A model generated the notes under the pieces. That model did no database searches. It was not told the origin of the DNA and saw nothing but the letters and a program-made list of their open reading frames with translations. Shown here piece by piece: positions 1-8,210 of a stretch of DNA of 39,246 bases (positions within the stretch are counted from its first letter, which is position 1; every line of letters starts with the position of its first letter). Source of the stretch: SAR324 cluster bacterium JCVI-SC AAA005 (lineage in GTDB: Bacteria > SAR324 > NAC60-12); contig AGAU01000113.1 in NCBI GenBank assembly GCA_000224765.2, positions 1 through 39,246 of the forward strand, read 5' to 3'. The translations under genes were made by a program, and so were the position numbers.

Positions 1-208
1 TAACCTCTACTTCAGCGTCAGCAGTGCTGAGATCGTGGCGATTATGGAAGGTAGCGCAGAAAACATGGCTGCCGTTGAAATGGTTACTTCATCAACTGGG
101 ACCTTTAGTTCCTTTGAGGCGATTGAAATAATCGATTCCAAGTCAATGACTTCGGCAATGGAAACTGCCAATAAAGTAGTTTCTGCGTACCAGGCACCTA
201 ACCAATAA
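1..208 (+). CDS. C-terminal part of a small protein of unrecognised family (5' end outside window)
   Basis: An open frame enters the window at base 2 and ends at the TAA at 206-208, giving 68 residues. It contains the segments SSAEIVAIMEGSAENMAA, STGTFSSFEAIEIIDSKS and ANKVVSAYQAPNQ. I do not recognise the family. The frame is supported because a second, decayed copy of the same sequence lies at 13318-13574 with most residues conserved, including the exact C-terminal ending. The next gene starts 35 bases downstream and encodes an NTF2-like protein. The decayed copy is also followed, after 40 bases, by a decayed NTF2-like gene, so the two-gene order is conserved and the pair may work together. 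No signal peptide can be judged because the N-terminus is missing. Confidence 0.8.
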   Translation, partial: NLYFSVSSAEIVAIMEGSAENMAAVEMVTSSTGTFSSFEAIEIIDSKSMTSAMETANKVVSAYQAPNQ

Positions 209-243
209 ATGTTGTCTCACACTTAGATTGAGGAAGGATAGAA

Positions 244-573
244 ATGGGGTTGATGAAGAAATTACATGATGCCTTTGAGTCAAAAGATGTCAAAGCCATG
301 GATCAACTGATGGCCGACGATTTCATCTTTGTACGTCATCAGAGTGGAACACAAGTCACCAAGTCCGAGATGCTAGGTTGGGATTGGTGGAACAACGATG
401 GACCAACTGCTGTCATGCGAGACTTCAGGGTGATTTACGAAAACAATGAGATTGGAGTTGTACACAGTTTTAACGAATATCCTGATGGATCCAAGAGGCG
501 GTTGATGGCTGTTTATAGCATTCGCGATGGTCAAGTTACCCGATCAGAAACAGGCGCCACCCCTCTCAAATGA
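244..573 (+). CDS. NTF2-like (SnoaL/DUF4440-type) small protein
   Basis: This 109-residue protein has the length and pattern of a single NTF2-like cone domain. A first helix (residues 1-17) leads into DDFIFVRHQSG, and later beta strands FRVIYENNEIGVVHSF and KRRLMAVYSIRDGQV follow the usual curved sheet. Such domains occur in small isomerases, cyclases and binding proteins, so the fold does not fix a substrate. The ATG at 244 is well supported by AGGAAGGA about five bases upstream. It lies 35 bases after the preceding gene and is probably co-transcribed with it. A strong inverted repeat follows the stop codon. No signal peptide is seen, so it is probably cytoplasmic. Confidence 0.75.
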   Translation: MGLMKKLHDAFESKDVKAMDQLMADDFIFVRHQSGTQVTKSEMLGWDWWNNDGPTAVMRDFRVIYENNEIGVVHSFNEYPDGSKRRLMAVYSIRDGQVTRSETGATPLK

Positions 574-589
574 TCTGGACTGCTTCAAA

Positions 590-612
590 GGGATTCAATC
601 AGATTGAATCCC
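590..612 (+). terminator. Perfect inverted repeat after the NTF2-like gene
   Basis: Bases 590-600 (GGGATTCAATC) are exactly complementary to 602-612 around a single central A. The surrounding CAAA and TTTG extend it imperfectly. It begins 17 bases after the stop codon. There is no U-tract, so it is either a weak or bidirectional terminator, an mRNA-stabilising hairpin or an operator. The position favours a transcript-end function. Confidence 0.45.
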
Positions 613-808
613 AAATCCTTTGATGGAGAATTCTCTGAATATTTCATCGTGACAAAGTTCAATTTTTCTAACAAAGAATTTATGGCAATGCTGGCTGAGG
701 TAGTCAGTGATGTACACTGCTGCAATTCTGCTTGGGAAGTGACGAAAGTAAATGAACATACAGCAGACTGACTTTGGGAAATCTCATTAGGAAAGTATTG
801 GTGCTCTG

Positions 809-1099
809 ATGAAAAGAGTTTTTAAGTTTCTAACCTTCTGGGCTGCTCTTATCTTAGTAGCAATTATCAATCTGGAGATTATCAAAAGCGGGGGGTTTTG
901 TCTGACTGACACCTTTCTAGATAGTGGATGGTCCTTTTGTAGGGATGTTGCGAGGGATTCTTGGCCAAATATGTCCTACGGGTTTATCTATGTTTATTTA
1001 TTGTTGAATGTGTTTTCTGGTGCAGGATTATTCTTGGCTTTTTACTCAAAAAGACAAAGAGGCCACACAGAGGGTAAAACCCCGTCTAAGGAGATCTAG
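809..1099 (+). CDS. Small membrane protein, two predicted TM helices, unknown function
   Basis: A 96-residue frame with a hydrophobic segment at residues 7-26 (FLTFWAALILVAIINLEIIK) and a second at about 57-80 (GFIYVYLLLNVFSGAGLFLAFY). The loop between them carries two cysteines (FCLTD and FCRDV), and the C-terminal tail is basic (SKRQRGHTEGK). With a charged tail after the second helix, both termini would lie in the cytoplasm and the Cys-bearing loop outside. I do not recognise the family. A weak AGGAAAG lies about 13 bases before the ATG, further than usual. It stands alone between non-coding stretches. Confidence 0.55.
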   Translation: MKRVFKFLTFWAALILVAIINLEIIKSGGFCLTDTFLDSGWSFCRDVARDSWPNMSYGFIYVYLLLNVFSGAGLFLAFYSKRQRGHTEGKTPSKEI

Positions 1100-1731
1100 A
1101 ACAAACTATTTTGCTTCAATCAATATATTTCTTTAGGTCTAGTTCGTGAGATCAAATGCCTCTTTTCAGAACACCTCTGCCCTGAAAGAACAGAAAAGAT
1201 TCCGCCTCTTGGAACCAATTCATTGCTATCGGAACAAACAGGGGAGTCGCCGGGAGCTAAGAAAGCAAGGATGTTATGGGGGTCAGTTGCCCAGGAAATT
1301 CTAAGACACACCAACACCAGTAGGATGATTTCTCACCGGGTCAACCTGCCCCAACTAACCTCTCGAAACCTGTTGATCAGATATCACAATCTTCCTCAAC
1401 TGACAGTGAATTAGCCCCATTTCCTTCAAGGCGTTATAAATACTGACGTGAATTGATTTTTACACAGTACTCATAACCTGGAGTTAGCAGGCTCAAATCT
1501 CCGCCCAGCCAACTAAATTTGATTTGCTGTCTTACTCTGACCCTCCCCATTGAAAAACTAATTATCCTCTTGCACCTCACAAACTTTATCATCCATCGGT
1601 TGGACCGACGTCTCACCACTCTTCGTATTCCACTTGTTATAGTTTCCCCGATCCAAGTCCTTTCACAGGACCTTCAGGTCTTCCGATTATCTGTCCATTC
1701 CCCGAATATGATCAACAAGAAGTCTTGAAAA
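1100..1731. other. Gene-poor stretch
   Basis: No convincing gene is seen in this 630-base stretch. Short frames of 60-70 codons on both strands lack ribosome sites and family features. The one recognisable element is a decayed tRNA-like piece at 1471-1511, listed separately. Confidence 0.5.
1471..1511 (+). pseudogene. Decayed 3' half of an initiator tRNA (tRNA-fMet-like)
   Basis: Starting at the sequence of a CAU anticodon loop (CTCATAA, from 1470), the DNA follows the 3' half of bacterial initiator tRNA: CTCATAACC, then GGAG, then GCAGG with TCAAATC in the T-arm, ending in GCC.CA. The T-stem no longer pairs and the expected 5' half (D-arm, acceptor strand) is absent upstream, so this is not a working tRNA. 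Homology beginning at the anticodon loop is what remains when an integrative element duplicates a tRNA 3' end as an attachment site. The comparison uses the general fMet tRNA sequence from memory; the assignment is moderate. Confidence 0.4.
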
Positions 1732-2358
1732 TCATTGAAAAATTGCTGTTATTTTTTGCGAAACAGCTTCTCCTAACTTACGGTGCTCTTCTTGCTCAAA
1801 GTGGATCCCATCTAAGTCACTACTCTTGATGAATTTAGAGGCATCCAGGAACTCACAACCCATTTCCATTGCTTTTCTTCGATAATTTCTGCCAAAGAGT
1901 TGGGATTTTTCAAAACCACCCTGAAACATCTCTTCATTATCTCCTAGGTTTGCCAAAGGGGGAGGGGCCATCAGCAGTATAAATGGACCAGTCTCATTCG
2001 ATCCGACTGTACTTTGTTGGACATGCTTGATCAAAACACCAACGCTTTCAGCAATATCATAGGCTGAAACGGAAAAACGGCATTTCAGATCGTTGGTTCC
2101 CAACATAATTGTAATCAGGTCGAGAGGCTTATGGCTTTCCAGACAGGGTATCAAGTAATTCATCCCGTTCTTGAAGCCTTCAATCGGGTCATCCCAGACG
2201 GTAGTTCGACCGTTGAGTCCTTCTTCAATAATCCGAAATTGATCTCCTAAATTATTTTGGAGCACTCCCGTCCATCTCAGGTTTGGGCCAAAACGGCATT
2301 TATCATGCGGGCTATATCCCCACGTGTTCGAGTCTCCATAACAGAGAATTGTTTTCAT
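1732..2358 (-). CDS. SGNH/GDSL-type hydrolase (arylesterase family)
   Basis: A complete 208-residue esterase with all four SGNH blocks. Block I is GDSNTWGY with nucleophile Ser10; block II is EEGLNGRTT with Gly47/Asn49; block III is LGTND (87-90 GTND, oxyanion Asn89); block V is LDGIHF with Asp183 and His186. The GDSNTWG start and short length match the arylesterase/acyltransferase branch of the superfamily, enzymes that hydrolyse or transfer short acyl groups. There is no signal peptide, so it is cytoplasmic. It lies downstream of the LysR gene on the same strand but 210 bases away, with a hairpin between them, and is probably transcribed separately. Confidence 0.9.
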   Translation of the reverse strand: MKTILCYGDSNTWGYSPHDKCRFGPNLRWTGVLQNNLGDQFRIIEEGLNGRTTVWDDPIEGFKNGMNYLIPCLESHKPLDLITIMLGTNDLKCRFSVSAYDIAESVGVLIKHVQQSTVGSNETGPFILLMAPPPLANLGDNEEMFQGGFEKSQLFGRNYRRKAMEMGCEFLDASKFIKSSDLDGIHFEQEEHRKLGEAVSQKITAIFQ

Positions 2359-2446
2359 CAGTACCTTTCATGACTAATTTTTATTGGAAGTGCAGTGTGT
2401 TTGCTGGCCATGTGGAAGTTAATTCTGAACATCTGTTCAACCATGT

Positions 2447-2463
2447 AATCGGGAAGCCCGATT
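2447..2463. terminator. 7-bp hairpin between LysR gene and esterase gene
   Basis: AATCGGG (2447-2453) and CCCGATT (2457-2463) form a perfect stem around a three-base loop. On the minus strand it lies 106 bases past the LysR stop and about 90 bases before the esterase start. On the plus strand it is followed by AGTTTTC. It may separate the two transcription units; without a proper U-tract this is tentative. Confidence 0.35.
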
Positions 2464-2568
2464 AGTTTTCAAAAAGGTCCCCGATCTTATCTAAACCTAA
2501 AAAATGATCTCATCACATTTTGAGACTTGTTGACAGTGCTTTGTTAAGCCATTGGATGAGTCATTTGG

Positions 2569-3471
2569 TCAGGATTGATCACTCATCAACATGATTGATT
2601 GTTTAAGTTCCTCGTAAAAAAAATCAGTCGCTAATCGAATCCTTTTAGACCGTGTCAGGTCTTTATGGGTCAAAATCCAGAGATTACTTTCCTTGAATTT
2701 TGGCAGCCCTGTGATCCGCTTTAATTTGGGATCCAACAATGCTTTAGGATAATCAGGAAAAGCCGCAATCCCTAAGCCTGCCTCACAAAGTTGAATCAGG
2801 GTGATCATCGAGTTGACTTGAATCATCCCCGCAGGATTCTCGACTTTTTGATCCAGCCAGTTTTTAGCTTCCAGAAAGCTCATGCTCTCATCGAGAAAGA
2901 TAAAATGGTGTTTGTCAGCATCATGAGGAAAATCTATGGCCCCTTTTTTCTCAAGGTAAGACTTATGGGCAAATAGGGCGAAGGGCAAAGGAGCGATTTT
3001 TCTGCCCACAAGATTTAATGGTGGACTTCTACTGTGCCGGATTGCAATATCCGCTTCCCGTTTTGAAAGATTCAGGGTTTCATGCCCCACCCTAATTTCC
3101 AGTTTGATTTCAGGATATTGTTCTTGAAATTTCTTGAAACTAGGGGGGAGCAGTTTCCCTGCAATTGATTCAGTTGTTGCCAACACAATGCTTCCCTGGA
3201 TGCGTTGATCCAACCCATTCAACCGACGTAAACTTGACTCAATGACTTCCCCCACCTCACTAATTTCCCCCAGTAAATTCAAACCTGCTTCCGTCAGTGA
3301 ATAACCAGTGGAGGTATTCTCGAACAAAGTCACTCCCAAATCATCCTCCATCGCCTTGATTTTCCTAAAAACAGTAGAGTGACTGACCTGAAGAGAATTG
3401 CCTGTGCGGGACAATGTCTTGTCCCTCGCTAAGGTGAGAAAGTATCTCAGTTGATCCCAATTATTGTTCAT
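2569..3471 (-). CDS. LysR-family transcriptional regulator
   Basis: This 300-residue protein has the LysR-type layout. A winged helix-turn-helix occupies residues 5-65 (DQLRYFLTLARDKTLSRTG, then VSHSTVFRKIKAMEDDLGVTLFE). A two-lobed effector-binding domain spans about 90-290 (GSIVLATTESIAGKLLPPSF and LCEAGLGIAAFPDY). It is divergent from the WrbA-type gene with a 232-base intergenic region, the classic arrangement for a LysR regulator and its target. The likely target is the quinone/glutathione redox cluster at 3704-6479, and a quinone or electrophile would be a plausible co-inducer; both are inferences. The start at 3471 follows the HTH alignment; no strong ribosome site is visible. Confidence 0.93.
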   Translation of the reverse strand: MNNNWDQLRYFLTLARDKTLSRTGNSLQVSHSTVFRKIKAMEDDLGVTLFENTSTGYSLTEAGLNLLGEISEVGEVIESSLRRLNGLDQRIQGSIVLATTESIAGKLLPPSFKKFQEQYPEIKLEIRVGHETLNLSKREADIAIRHSRSPPLNLVGRKIAPLPFALFAHKSYLEKKGAIDFPHDADKHHFIFLDESMSFLEAKNWLDQKVENPAGMIQVNSMITLIQLCEAGLGIAAFPDYPKALLDPKLKRITGLPKFKESNLWILTHKDLTRSKRIRLATDFFYEELKQSIMLMSDQS

Positions 3472-3703
3472 AAATGCACATTTAGTTTCTAATTTTGCTT
3501 ATGAAGAAATAATTATGCACAGGTTAAATTACATTTCAATCGCATACGCCCAAAGATAAAAAACTTATAAAGAATCATAGAAAGAAGAAACGAATCAATA
3601 ATTTAATTGGAAACAATGAGGTAACCAGCGAATCACAAAATACAATCAATCAAATTCACATTTTCAAATTACTAAAATCCATAACTTCAACTCAGAATGG
3701 ACC

Positions 3704-4315
3704 ATGACAAAAATTGCAATTCTTGAATACTCTCTTTATGGACATGTCAACAAGTTGTCTCGTTCCATCCGAAAAGGGATGGAATCTGTCGGTGCCGAAG
3801 TAAAACATTTGAGGTGTGCGGAAACTCTTCCCCCGGAGGTCCTAAAAAACATGCATGCTCCTCAGAAGCCAGAGGATGTAATGGAATTGACACCTGCAAA
3901 AACTAATGAACTCGGAGATTATGATGGAATCATGTTTGGAGTTTCTGCCGGGTATGGAGGGATTCCAGCTCAAATGAAAACTATCATGGACGCCACAGGA
4001 GGTCTCTGGCAAAGTGGGAAACTGGTTGGTAAAACCGCAGGCGATTTTCAAAGAACTGGAACCATGCAGGGCGGACAAGAAACCGCAGCCATGAATTGCA
4101 TGTCCTTCTTTGCACATCAGGGTATGGTGTTCATCCCACTCGGATATGTTGATCCCCAGGCATTTTCTTTCGAGGAAATCTATGGAGCATCCCCTTGGGG
4201 CAGTGGCGCCTACGCTGGTCCGGATGGTTCCCGACAACCAACCTTGATGGAGTTGTCCATTGCAAAGAATCACGGAAAACACTTTGCTAAACTAACTGCA
4301 AAGATTTCGGCATAA
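3704..4315 (+). CDS. wrbA: NAD(P)H:quinone oxidoreductase, WrbA type (flavodoxin-like)
   Basis: A 203-residue protein that follows WrbA almost end to end. It has the FMN phosphate loop (YSLYGHVNKL, residues 9-18), YDGIMFGVSAGYGGIPAQMK, TGGLWQSGKLVGK, the GGGQE-equivalent TMQGGQETA, the HQGMVFIPLGY strand, and the conserved C-terminal DGSRQPTLMELSIAKNHG. WrbA enzymes are tetrameric FMN proteins that reduce quinones by two electrons to hydroquinones, avoiding semiquinone radicals. The residues in the usual TPTRFG loop are changed to VSAGYG, so quinone specificity may differ. It heads a probable operon with the glutathionyl-hydroquinone reductase 40 bases downstream and is divergent from a LysR regulator. 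Confidence 0.93.
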   Translation: MTKIAILEYSLYGHVNKLSRSIRKGMESVGAEVKHLRCAETLPPEVLKNMHAPQKPEDVMELTPAKTNELGDYDGIMFGVSAGYGGIPAQMKTIMDATGGLWQSGKLVGKTAGDFQRTGTMQGGQETAAMNCMSFFAHQGMVFIPLGYVDPQAFSFEEIYGASPWGSGAYAGPDGSRQPTLMELSIAKNHGKHFAKLTAKISA

Positions 4316-4355
4316 AACTAGTCAGATACTTTGGCTAAATTATCAAAGGTTTTAA

Positions 4356-5336
4356 ATGGGATTACTTCAGGATGGTCGGTGGGTAGATTCTTGGTATGAT
4401 ACGAAAAGCACTCAAGGCAGATTTGTTCGCAGTACAGCACAATTTAGAAATTGGATTACTTCTGACGGTTCACCTGGGCCGAGTGGAATAGGTGGTTTCA
4501 AAGCTGAGGAAGGCCGTTATCATCTCTATGTTTCTCTAGCCTGCCCATGGGCGCATCGTACCTTGATTTTCCGTTCTCTGAAAGGGCTGGAAAAAATGAT
4601 TTCACACTCTGTCGTGCATTGGTACATGGCAGAGAATGGTTGGACATTCCAAACTACAGATGGAGTACTACCTGACACCGTTAACAATGCTGACTTTCTT
4701 CACCAGGTTTATACGTCGGCAAAACCAGACTATTCAGGCAGAGTTACAGTTCCTGTGCTGTGGGATAGAGAGAATAGTACGATTGTTTCTAATGAGTCAT
4801 CAGAAATTATTAGAATGCTTAATAATGCCTTCAATGGCATTGGTGCAAACTTGGAAGATTTTTACCCTCGAGAACTTCAGCAGGAAATCGATGAAATCAA
4901 CACACGAGTTTACGAAACTCTGAATAATGGTGTTTACAAGTCCGGCTTTGCAACAACTCAGCAAGCTTATGAAGAAGCTATTGGGCCCTTATTTGCGACG
5001 CTTGATTGGCTTGATGAAAGGCTATCAAATCATCGTTTCTTAGTGGGAGATCAGATAACAGAAGCTGACTGGCGTCTATTCACGACTCTGGTGAGATTTG
5101 ATCCTGTATATGTTGGACATTTCAAATGTAATCTCCGTAGAATTGCCGATTTTACAAACCTATCGGGCTATGTACGAGACCTTTATCAACAACCAGGCAT
5201 TGCAGCTACTGTAAACATGGAGCACATCAAAAATCATTACTATGCAAGCCATGAAACAATCAATCCGTTCAGAGTTGTCCCTGTTGGGCCACGTACCGAC
5301 TTCACGCTTCCACACAACCGTTCAAAATTGAGTTAG
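4356..5336 (+). CDS. Glutathionyl-hydroquinone reductase (YqjG/PcpF family)
   Basis: A 326-residue glutathione-transferase-fold enzyme of the xi class. The N-terminal region contains the catalytic Cys-Pro-Trp-Ala motif (SLACPWAHRTL, Cys63), followed by PVLWDRENSTIVSNESSEI for glutathione binding. The helical C-terminal domain has NNGVYKSGFATTQQAYE, LVGDQITEADWRLFTTLVRFD and a final NPFRVVPVGP. The length fits the family. These enzymes use glutathione to remove it from glutathionyl-hydroquinones, giving hydroquinone and GSSG. Next to WrbA, this suggests a quinone-detoxification pair: WrbA reduces free quinones and this enzyme rescues glutathione adducts. An AAAGG lies about eight bases before the ATG. 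Confidence 0.93.
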   Translation: MGLLQDGRWVDSWYDTKSTQGRFVRSTAQFRNWITSDGSPGPSGIGGFKAEEGRYHLYVSLACPWAHRTLIFRSLKGLEKMISHSVVHWYMAENGWTFQTTDGVLPDTVNNADFLHQVYTSAKPDYSGRVTVPVLWDRENSTIVSNESSEIIRMLNNAFNGIGANLEDFYPRELQQEIDEINTRVYETLNNGVYKSGFATTQQAYEEAIGPLFATLDWLDERLSNHRFLVGDQITEADWRLFTTLVRFDPVYVGHFKCNLRRIADFTNLSGYVRDLYQQPGIAATVNMEHIKNHYYASHETINPFRVVPVGPRTDFTLPHNRSKLS

Positions 5337-5603
5337 ATAATGAACCCAGTTAGGATGATTGCAGAAAAACCTCATGACAGTCGAATTTTAGAGTTCAGGA
5401 TCTATTTCTGAAGAGACTCAGAACAAGTAGATTCAGAAGATTTTCCAGAATTTTTCATCCTCAAAAACGAATATCTGCTAATATAAAAAGGCCGAAAAGA
5501 CTCTTATCATTTACGTCATATTTAGCAGCCGAAATAGTCATACCCATCAGGTAATTCCTAAACATTTGGTATCAACACTTCGAATATCACTAGGGAGCAA
5601 TTG

Positions 5604-6479
5604 GTGACTGAAGAAAAAAAAATTCAAAAAATAATTAGCCCGAGGGAAAAGCATTGGGTTGGAAATGGATTTCACGTCAGTACCATTTTCTCAATGCACT
5701 CTGAGGAAGTGGAAAGTATCAGCCCATTTTTGATGATGGACCATGCAGCACCCAAATATTTTCCACCAACCCGGAAAAAACTTGGAGTTGGAGAGCATCC
5801 TCATCGAGGTTTTGAAACTGTAACCTTTGCCATCAAGGGGGAAGTGGAACATCGCGATTCTGGTGGGGGGGGAGGAACCATCACCACTGGAGGGGTGCAG
5901 TGGATGACCGCAGGCTCAGGAGTGGTACATGATGAATTTCACTCACGCAACTTTTCCCAAAAAGGAGGTGATTTTGAAATGATCCAACTTTGGGTCAACC
6001 TGCCTTCAAAATTTAAGATGACCTCGCCTCGCTATCAGTCACTCGAAGCAGCAGATTTTCCTGTGCTTGATGGGGCAAATCAGGAAATTACCGTTAAGGT
6101 CATCGCCGGAAGCTTTGGAACAGTCAAATCACCTGTGAAAACCTTTTCTCCAATCAACATGTATGAACTTAATGGCCCTGCCAATGCCAAATTAGAAATT
6201 CCTTTAGCGGAAGGTAGCAACACACTTGTGTTCCAGCTTTCAGGAAGATCCTCTATCGAAGAAAAATTGCTCAACAAAGGTAACCTTGCCATTCTCAGTA
6301 GATCAGGCAATTCCTTGAATCTTGAGTTGGAGGAAGAGTCTAAAGTGATGATTCTGAACGGAGAACCGCTAGGTGAACCAGTGGCAGCCCACGGGCCTTT
6401 CGTAATGAACACACGCCAGGAGTTGATGGAAGCCTTCAGGGATTTCCAGGAGGGTAAAATGGGACAATTGGTGAGTTAG
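5604..6479 (+). CDS. Pirin-family cupin protein
   Basis: Two tandem cupin domains make this a bacterial pirin of about 291 residues. The N-terminal metal site is intact: GEHPHRGFETVT supplies two His, and GSGVVHDEFH supplies the third His and the Glu, with the spacing seen in human pirin. The C-terminal domain keeps PINMYELNGPANAKLEIP and ILNGEPLGEPVAAHGPFVMN, ending in a pirin-type FRDFQEGKMG. Bacterial pirins can act as quercetin 2,3-dioxygenases or modulate partner enzymes; the substrate here is unknown. I prefer the GTG at 5604 over the TTG at 5601, because AGGGAG lies six bases upstream. The gene follows the quinone redox pair after 267 bases and may respond to the same stress. Confidence 0.92.
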   Translation: MTEEKKIQKIISPREKHWVGNGFHVSTIFSMHSEEVESISPFLMMDHAAPKYFPPTRKKLGVGEHPHRGFETVTFAIKGEVEHRDSGGGGGTITTGGVQWMTAGSGVVHDEFHSRNFSQKGGDFEMIQLWVNLPSKFKMTSPRYQSLEAADFPVLDGANQEITVKVIAGSFGTVKSPVKTFSPINMYELNGPANAKLEIPLAEGSNTLVFQLSGRSSIEEKLLNKGNLAILSRSGNSLNLELEEESKVMILNGEPLGEPVAAHGPFVMNTRQELMEAFRDFQEGKMGQLVS

Positions 6480-7175
6480 CATGAGCATAATGACTGAGCT
6501 CCAATACATTGCGAACAGCCCCTATACTATAGTTTTTAAGCAAATGAATATGGAACCAATCTAGTTCCAAAGGGAACAAATCATCAGAAGTCTTCTCACC
6601 AACAGACCCATGCAGGTGAAGCATAGCGATTCTTACAGGTGATGATTCCTTTGAGCACCCCACCCTTTAAATGATGATAGCTCTCCAAGAGGTGATTGAG
6701 TGTCTTGGATGATTCTGCTGCTAGCGCCGTTCTGCATTGGTTGCTGACTGGCCATTAATGCTTTTAATCCGTTCTGCATTGGTTTTTGCCGTAGTCTAAT
6801 CTTGCGTGTTGGCGCCTAACCTTTCTTCGTACTTTCTACGATCTCCAGGCTTGCGATAATTAGAGAGGAGAAATAGGGGAGATGGGAACCTTCTTGATTA
6901 GCCATGCCATCAGTGACTTTGTCCTACCCCCACATTGCAAATTAGGCCTAAAACAGCATGAGTGGGCAGGAGATGGTTTGACTTTTCCTCAAAGCCTATC
7001 AAGCAGCGGGTGCATTCATTATAAGAATACGACTCTCTAGTTCCTATTTTACTGAGGTAAATAGAAGATTCTTTCCTGCTGAGAAAGCTGGTCAAAGTAT
7101 AAAGCAGCTTTGAAGGGTGAGGTGCAGTTGATTTTTCTCGATTGAGGCTCACATAAAAGCTGTTTTGTGGCTTCT
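6480..7175. other. Gene-poor stretch
   Basis: About 700 bases without a supported gene between the convergent pirin and epimerase genes. It holds a 16-base direct repeat (listed separately) and an inverted repeat AAAGCTG/CAGCTTT at 7084-7111, just beyond the epimerase stop, which may act in 3'-end formation on the minus strand. A minus-strand frame at 6436-6663 reads smoothly (IAMLHLHGSVGEKTSDDLF) but has no ribosome site and overlaps pirin, so I do not call it. Confidence 0.45.
6727..6784 (+). repeat. 16-bp direct repeat, two copies
   Basis: CCGTTCTGCATTGGTT occurs at 6727-6742 and again, identical, at 6769-6784, a period of 42 bases. The intervening bases are not repeated. Function unknown; it could be a regulatory site or a duplication scar. 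Confidence 0.6.
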
Positions 7176-7919
7176 TCAAAAAAATGTTTCAGCATCATCG
7201 CACGGATGATAATCGAGAGCATCGATTGTATCTGCTAGATCGAAGACTTTTCTGGTATTGTTACTAATGGCGTAAGCAAGTAAAAATTTCTTATCCACCT
7301 CCAATGCTCTCTCAAAAGTATGAACACAGTCCTGGTGACTTAAGTACATGGCTCGCATGTAATCTTCTGAAGAAGTTCCCCGCATAATCGTAGGATCATT
7401 GCCTTTGATCACCCAGCCGATTCGGAGTCCAACAAACTGAATTTCAAAATTCTCTGAGAAGTACTTCCCTAGATTCTCACCAAATAATTTTGAAACTGCG
7501 TATAAAGAATCTGGGTTCGTAGGATCTGATAGTGAAAGAATTTTATTCTTGGATGGATCTAAGGTTTCTGTCGTAGTTAAGCGGGTGTCTCCATGTTGAG
7601 TATGATTCGTACTGGCAAAAACAATCTTACTTATCCCAGCATTCACGCACTCATTGAAAACATTGTAGGTTGCTTCAATATTATTTTGCCGAACACTTTC
7701 CCAGAGTGCGTTGGGACTTGGATCAGCTGCCAAATGAATCAATGCATCAAGACCGGAAAACTTGCCAAAAACCTCAGCGCTTCTTGATAGGTCTATTTTT
7801 GTAGAGCCCAGTTCCAGATTTTCTTCAAGAGTAAACGACTTTAACTCGTGTTGCACTGACAACTCATTTCGCAAAACAGTACCAATTGTTCCATCTGCTC
7901 CGGTGATGCCTATTTTCAT
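7176..7919 (-). CDS. NAD-dependent epimerase/dehydratase, uronate-dehydrogenase-like
   Basis: A 247-residue extended short-chain dehydrogenase. The Rossmann motif GITGADGTIG is at residues 4-13, LIHLAAD follows at about 60, and the catalytic YAVSK (Tyr140, Lys144) sits in DSLYAVSKLFGENL. The short length, FASTNHT, and an ending in DYHPCDDAETFF resemble NAD-dependent uronate dehydrogenases, which oxidise hexuronic acids to aldarolactones. The substrate is inferred. I start at the ATG at 7919, which has AAAGGA six bases upstream, rather than at an earlier in-frame codon at 7961. It is last in a minus-strand run of four genes, 22 bases after a small hypothetical protein. Confidence 0.85.
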   Translation of the reverse strand: MKIGITGADGTIGTVLRNELSVQHELKSFTLEENLELGSTKIDLSRSAEVFGKFSGLDALIHLAADPSPNALWESVRQNNIEATYNVFNECVNAGISKIVFASTNHTQHGDTRLTTTETLDPSKNKILSLSDPTNPDSLYAVSKLFGENLGKYFSENFEIQFVGLRIGWVIKGNDPTIMRGTSSEDYMRAMYLSHQDCVHTFERALEVDKKFLLAYAISNNTRKVFDLADTIDALDYHPCDDAETFF

Positions 7920-7941
7920 TATTTTTCCTTTTTTAAATTCT

Positions 7942-8181
7942 TTAGGGTTCCTCAAAGTCATTAACTTCAGAAATTTCTGAGGCTAACCAAGCTTCCTGCA
8001 ATAATTTGAGCTGCTTTCGTTTTGGGTCATAGAGATCCTTGACCATCGATTCAAGCAAAACTCGATAGTAGTGTCGATCAACAAAGGTACGTCCATGCTG
8101 GATATCCACAAAGCAATGACGCTGATAGGCCCTGGAGTTTGGAAGTTCAAGGTATTTGGGTGAATCAGGATTCCTCGGCAT
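7942..8181 (-). CDS. Small hypothetical protein
   Basis: A 79-residue frame lying 22 bases upstream of the epimerase gene and 29 bases after the pentapeptide-repeat gene, so it fits in the run. It is charged and probably soluble (SRAYQRHCFVDIQHGRTFVD, KDLYDPKRKQLKLLQEAWLA), with a likely helix in the second half. I do not recognise it. No clear ribosome site precedes the ATG at 8181, so the start is uncertain. The evidence is spacing and natural-looking composition only. Confidence 0.45.
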   Translation of the reverse strand: MPRNPDSPKYLELPNSRAYQRHCFVDIQHGRTFVDRHYYRVLLESMVKDLYDPKRKQLKLLQEAWLASEISEVNDFEEP

Positions 8182-8210
8182 CAGTAATTCAGGCTTATCG
8201 ATTGTTGGAA

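Noticed and set aside
1223..1728. Several 60-70 codon frames on both strands
   Set aside because: No ribosome sites, no family features, and they overlap a decayed tRNA-like sequence.
3842..4282. 146-codon minus-strand frame inside the WrbA gene
   Set aside because: Antisense shadow of a well-conserved gene; composition rich in His, Ser and Cys is typical of a reverse reading.
6436..6663. 75-codon minus-strand frame overlapping the pirin 3' end
   Set aside because: Reads smoothly in part, but has no ribosome site or recognised family and overlaps a certain gene.
6910..7179. 89-codon minus-strand frame overlapping the end of the epimerase gene
   Set aside because: TTG start inside the upstream gene, no ribosome site and unnatural composition; the epimerase already ends at its expected C-terminus.
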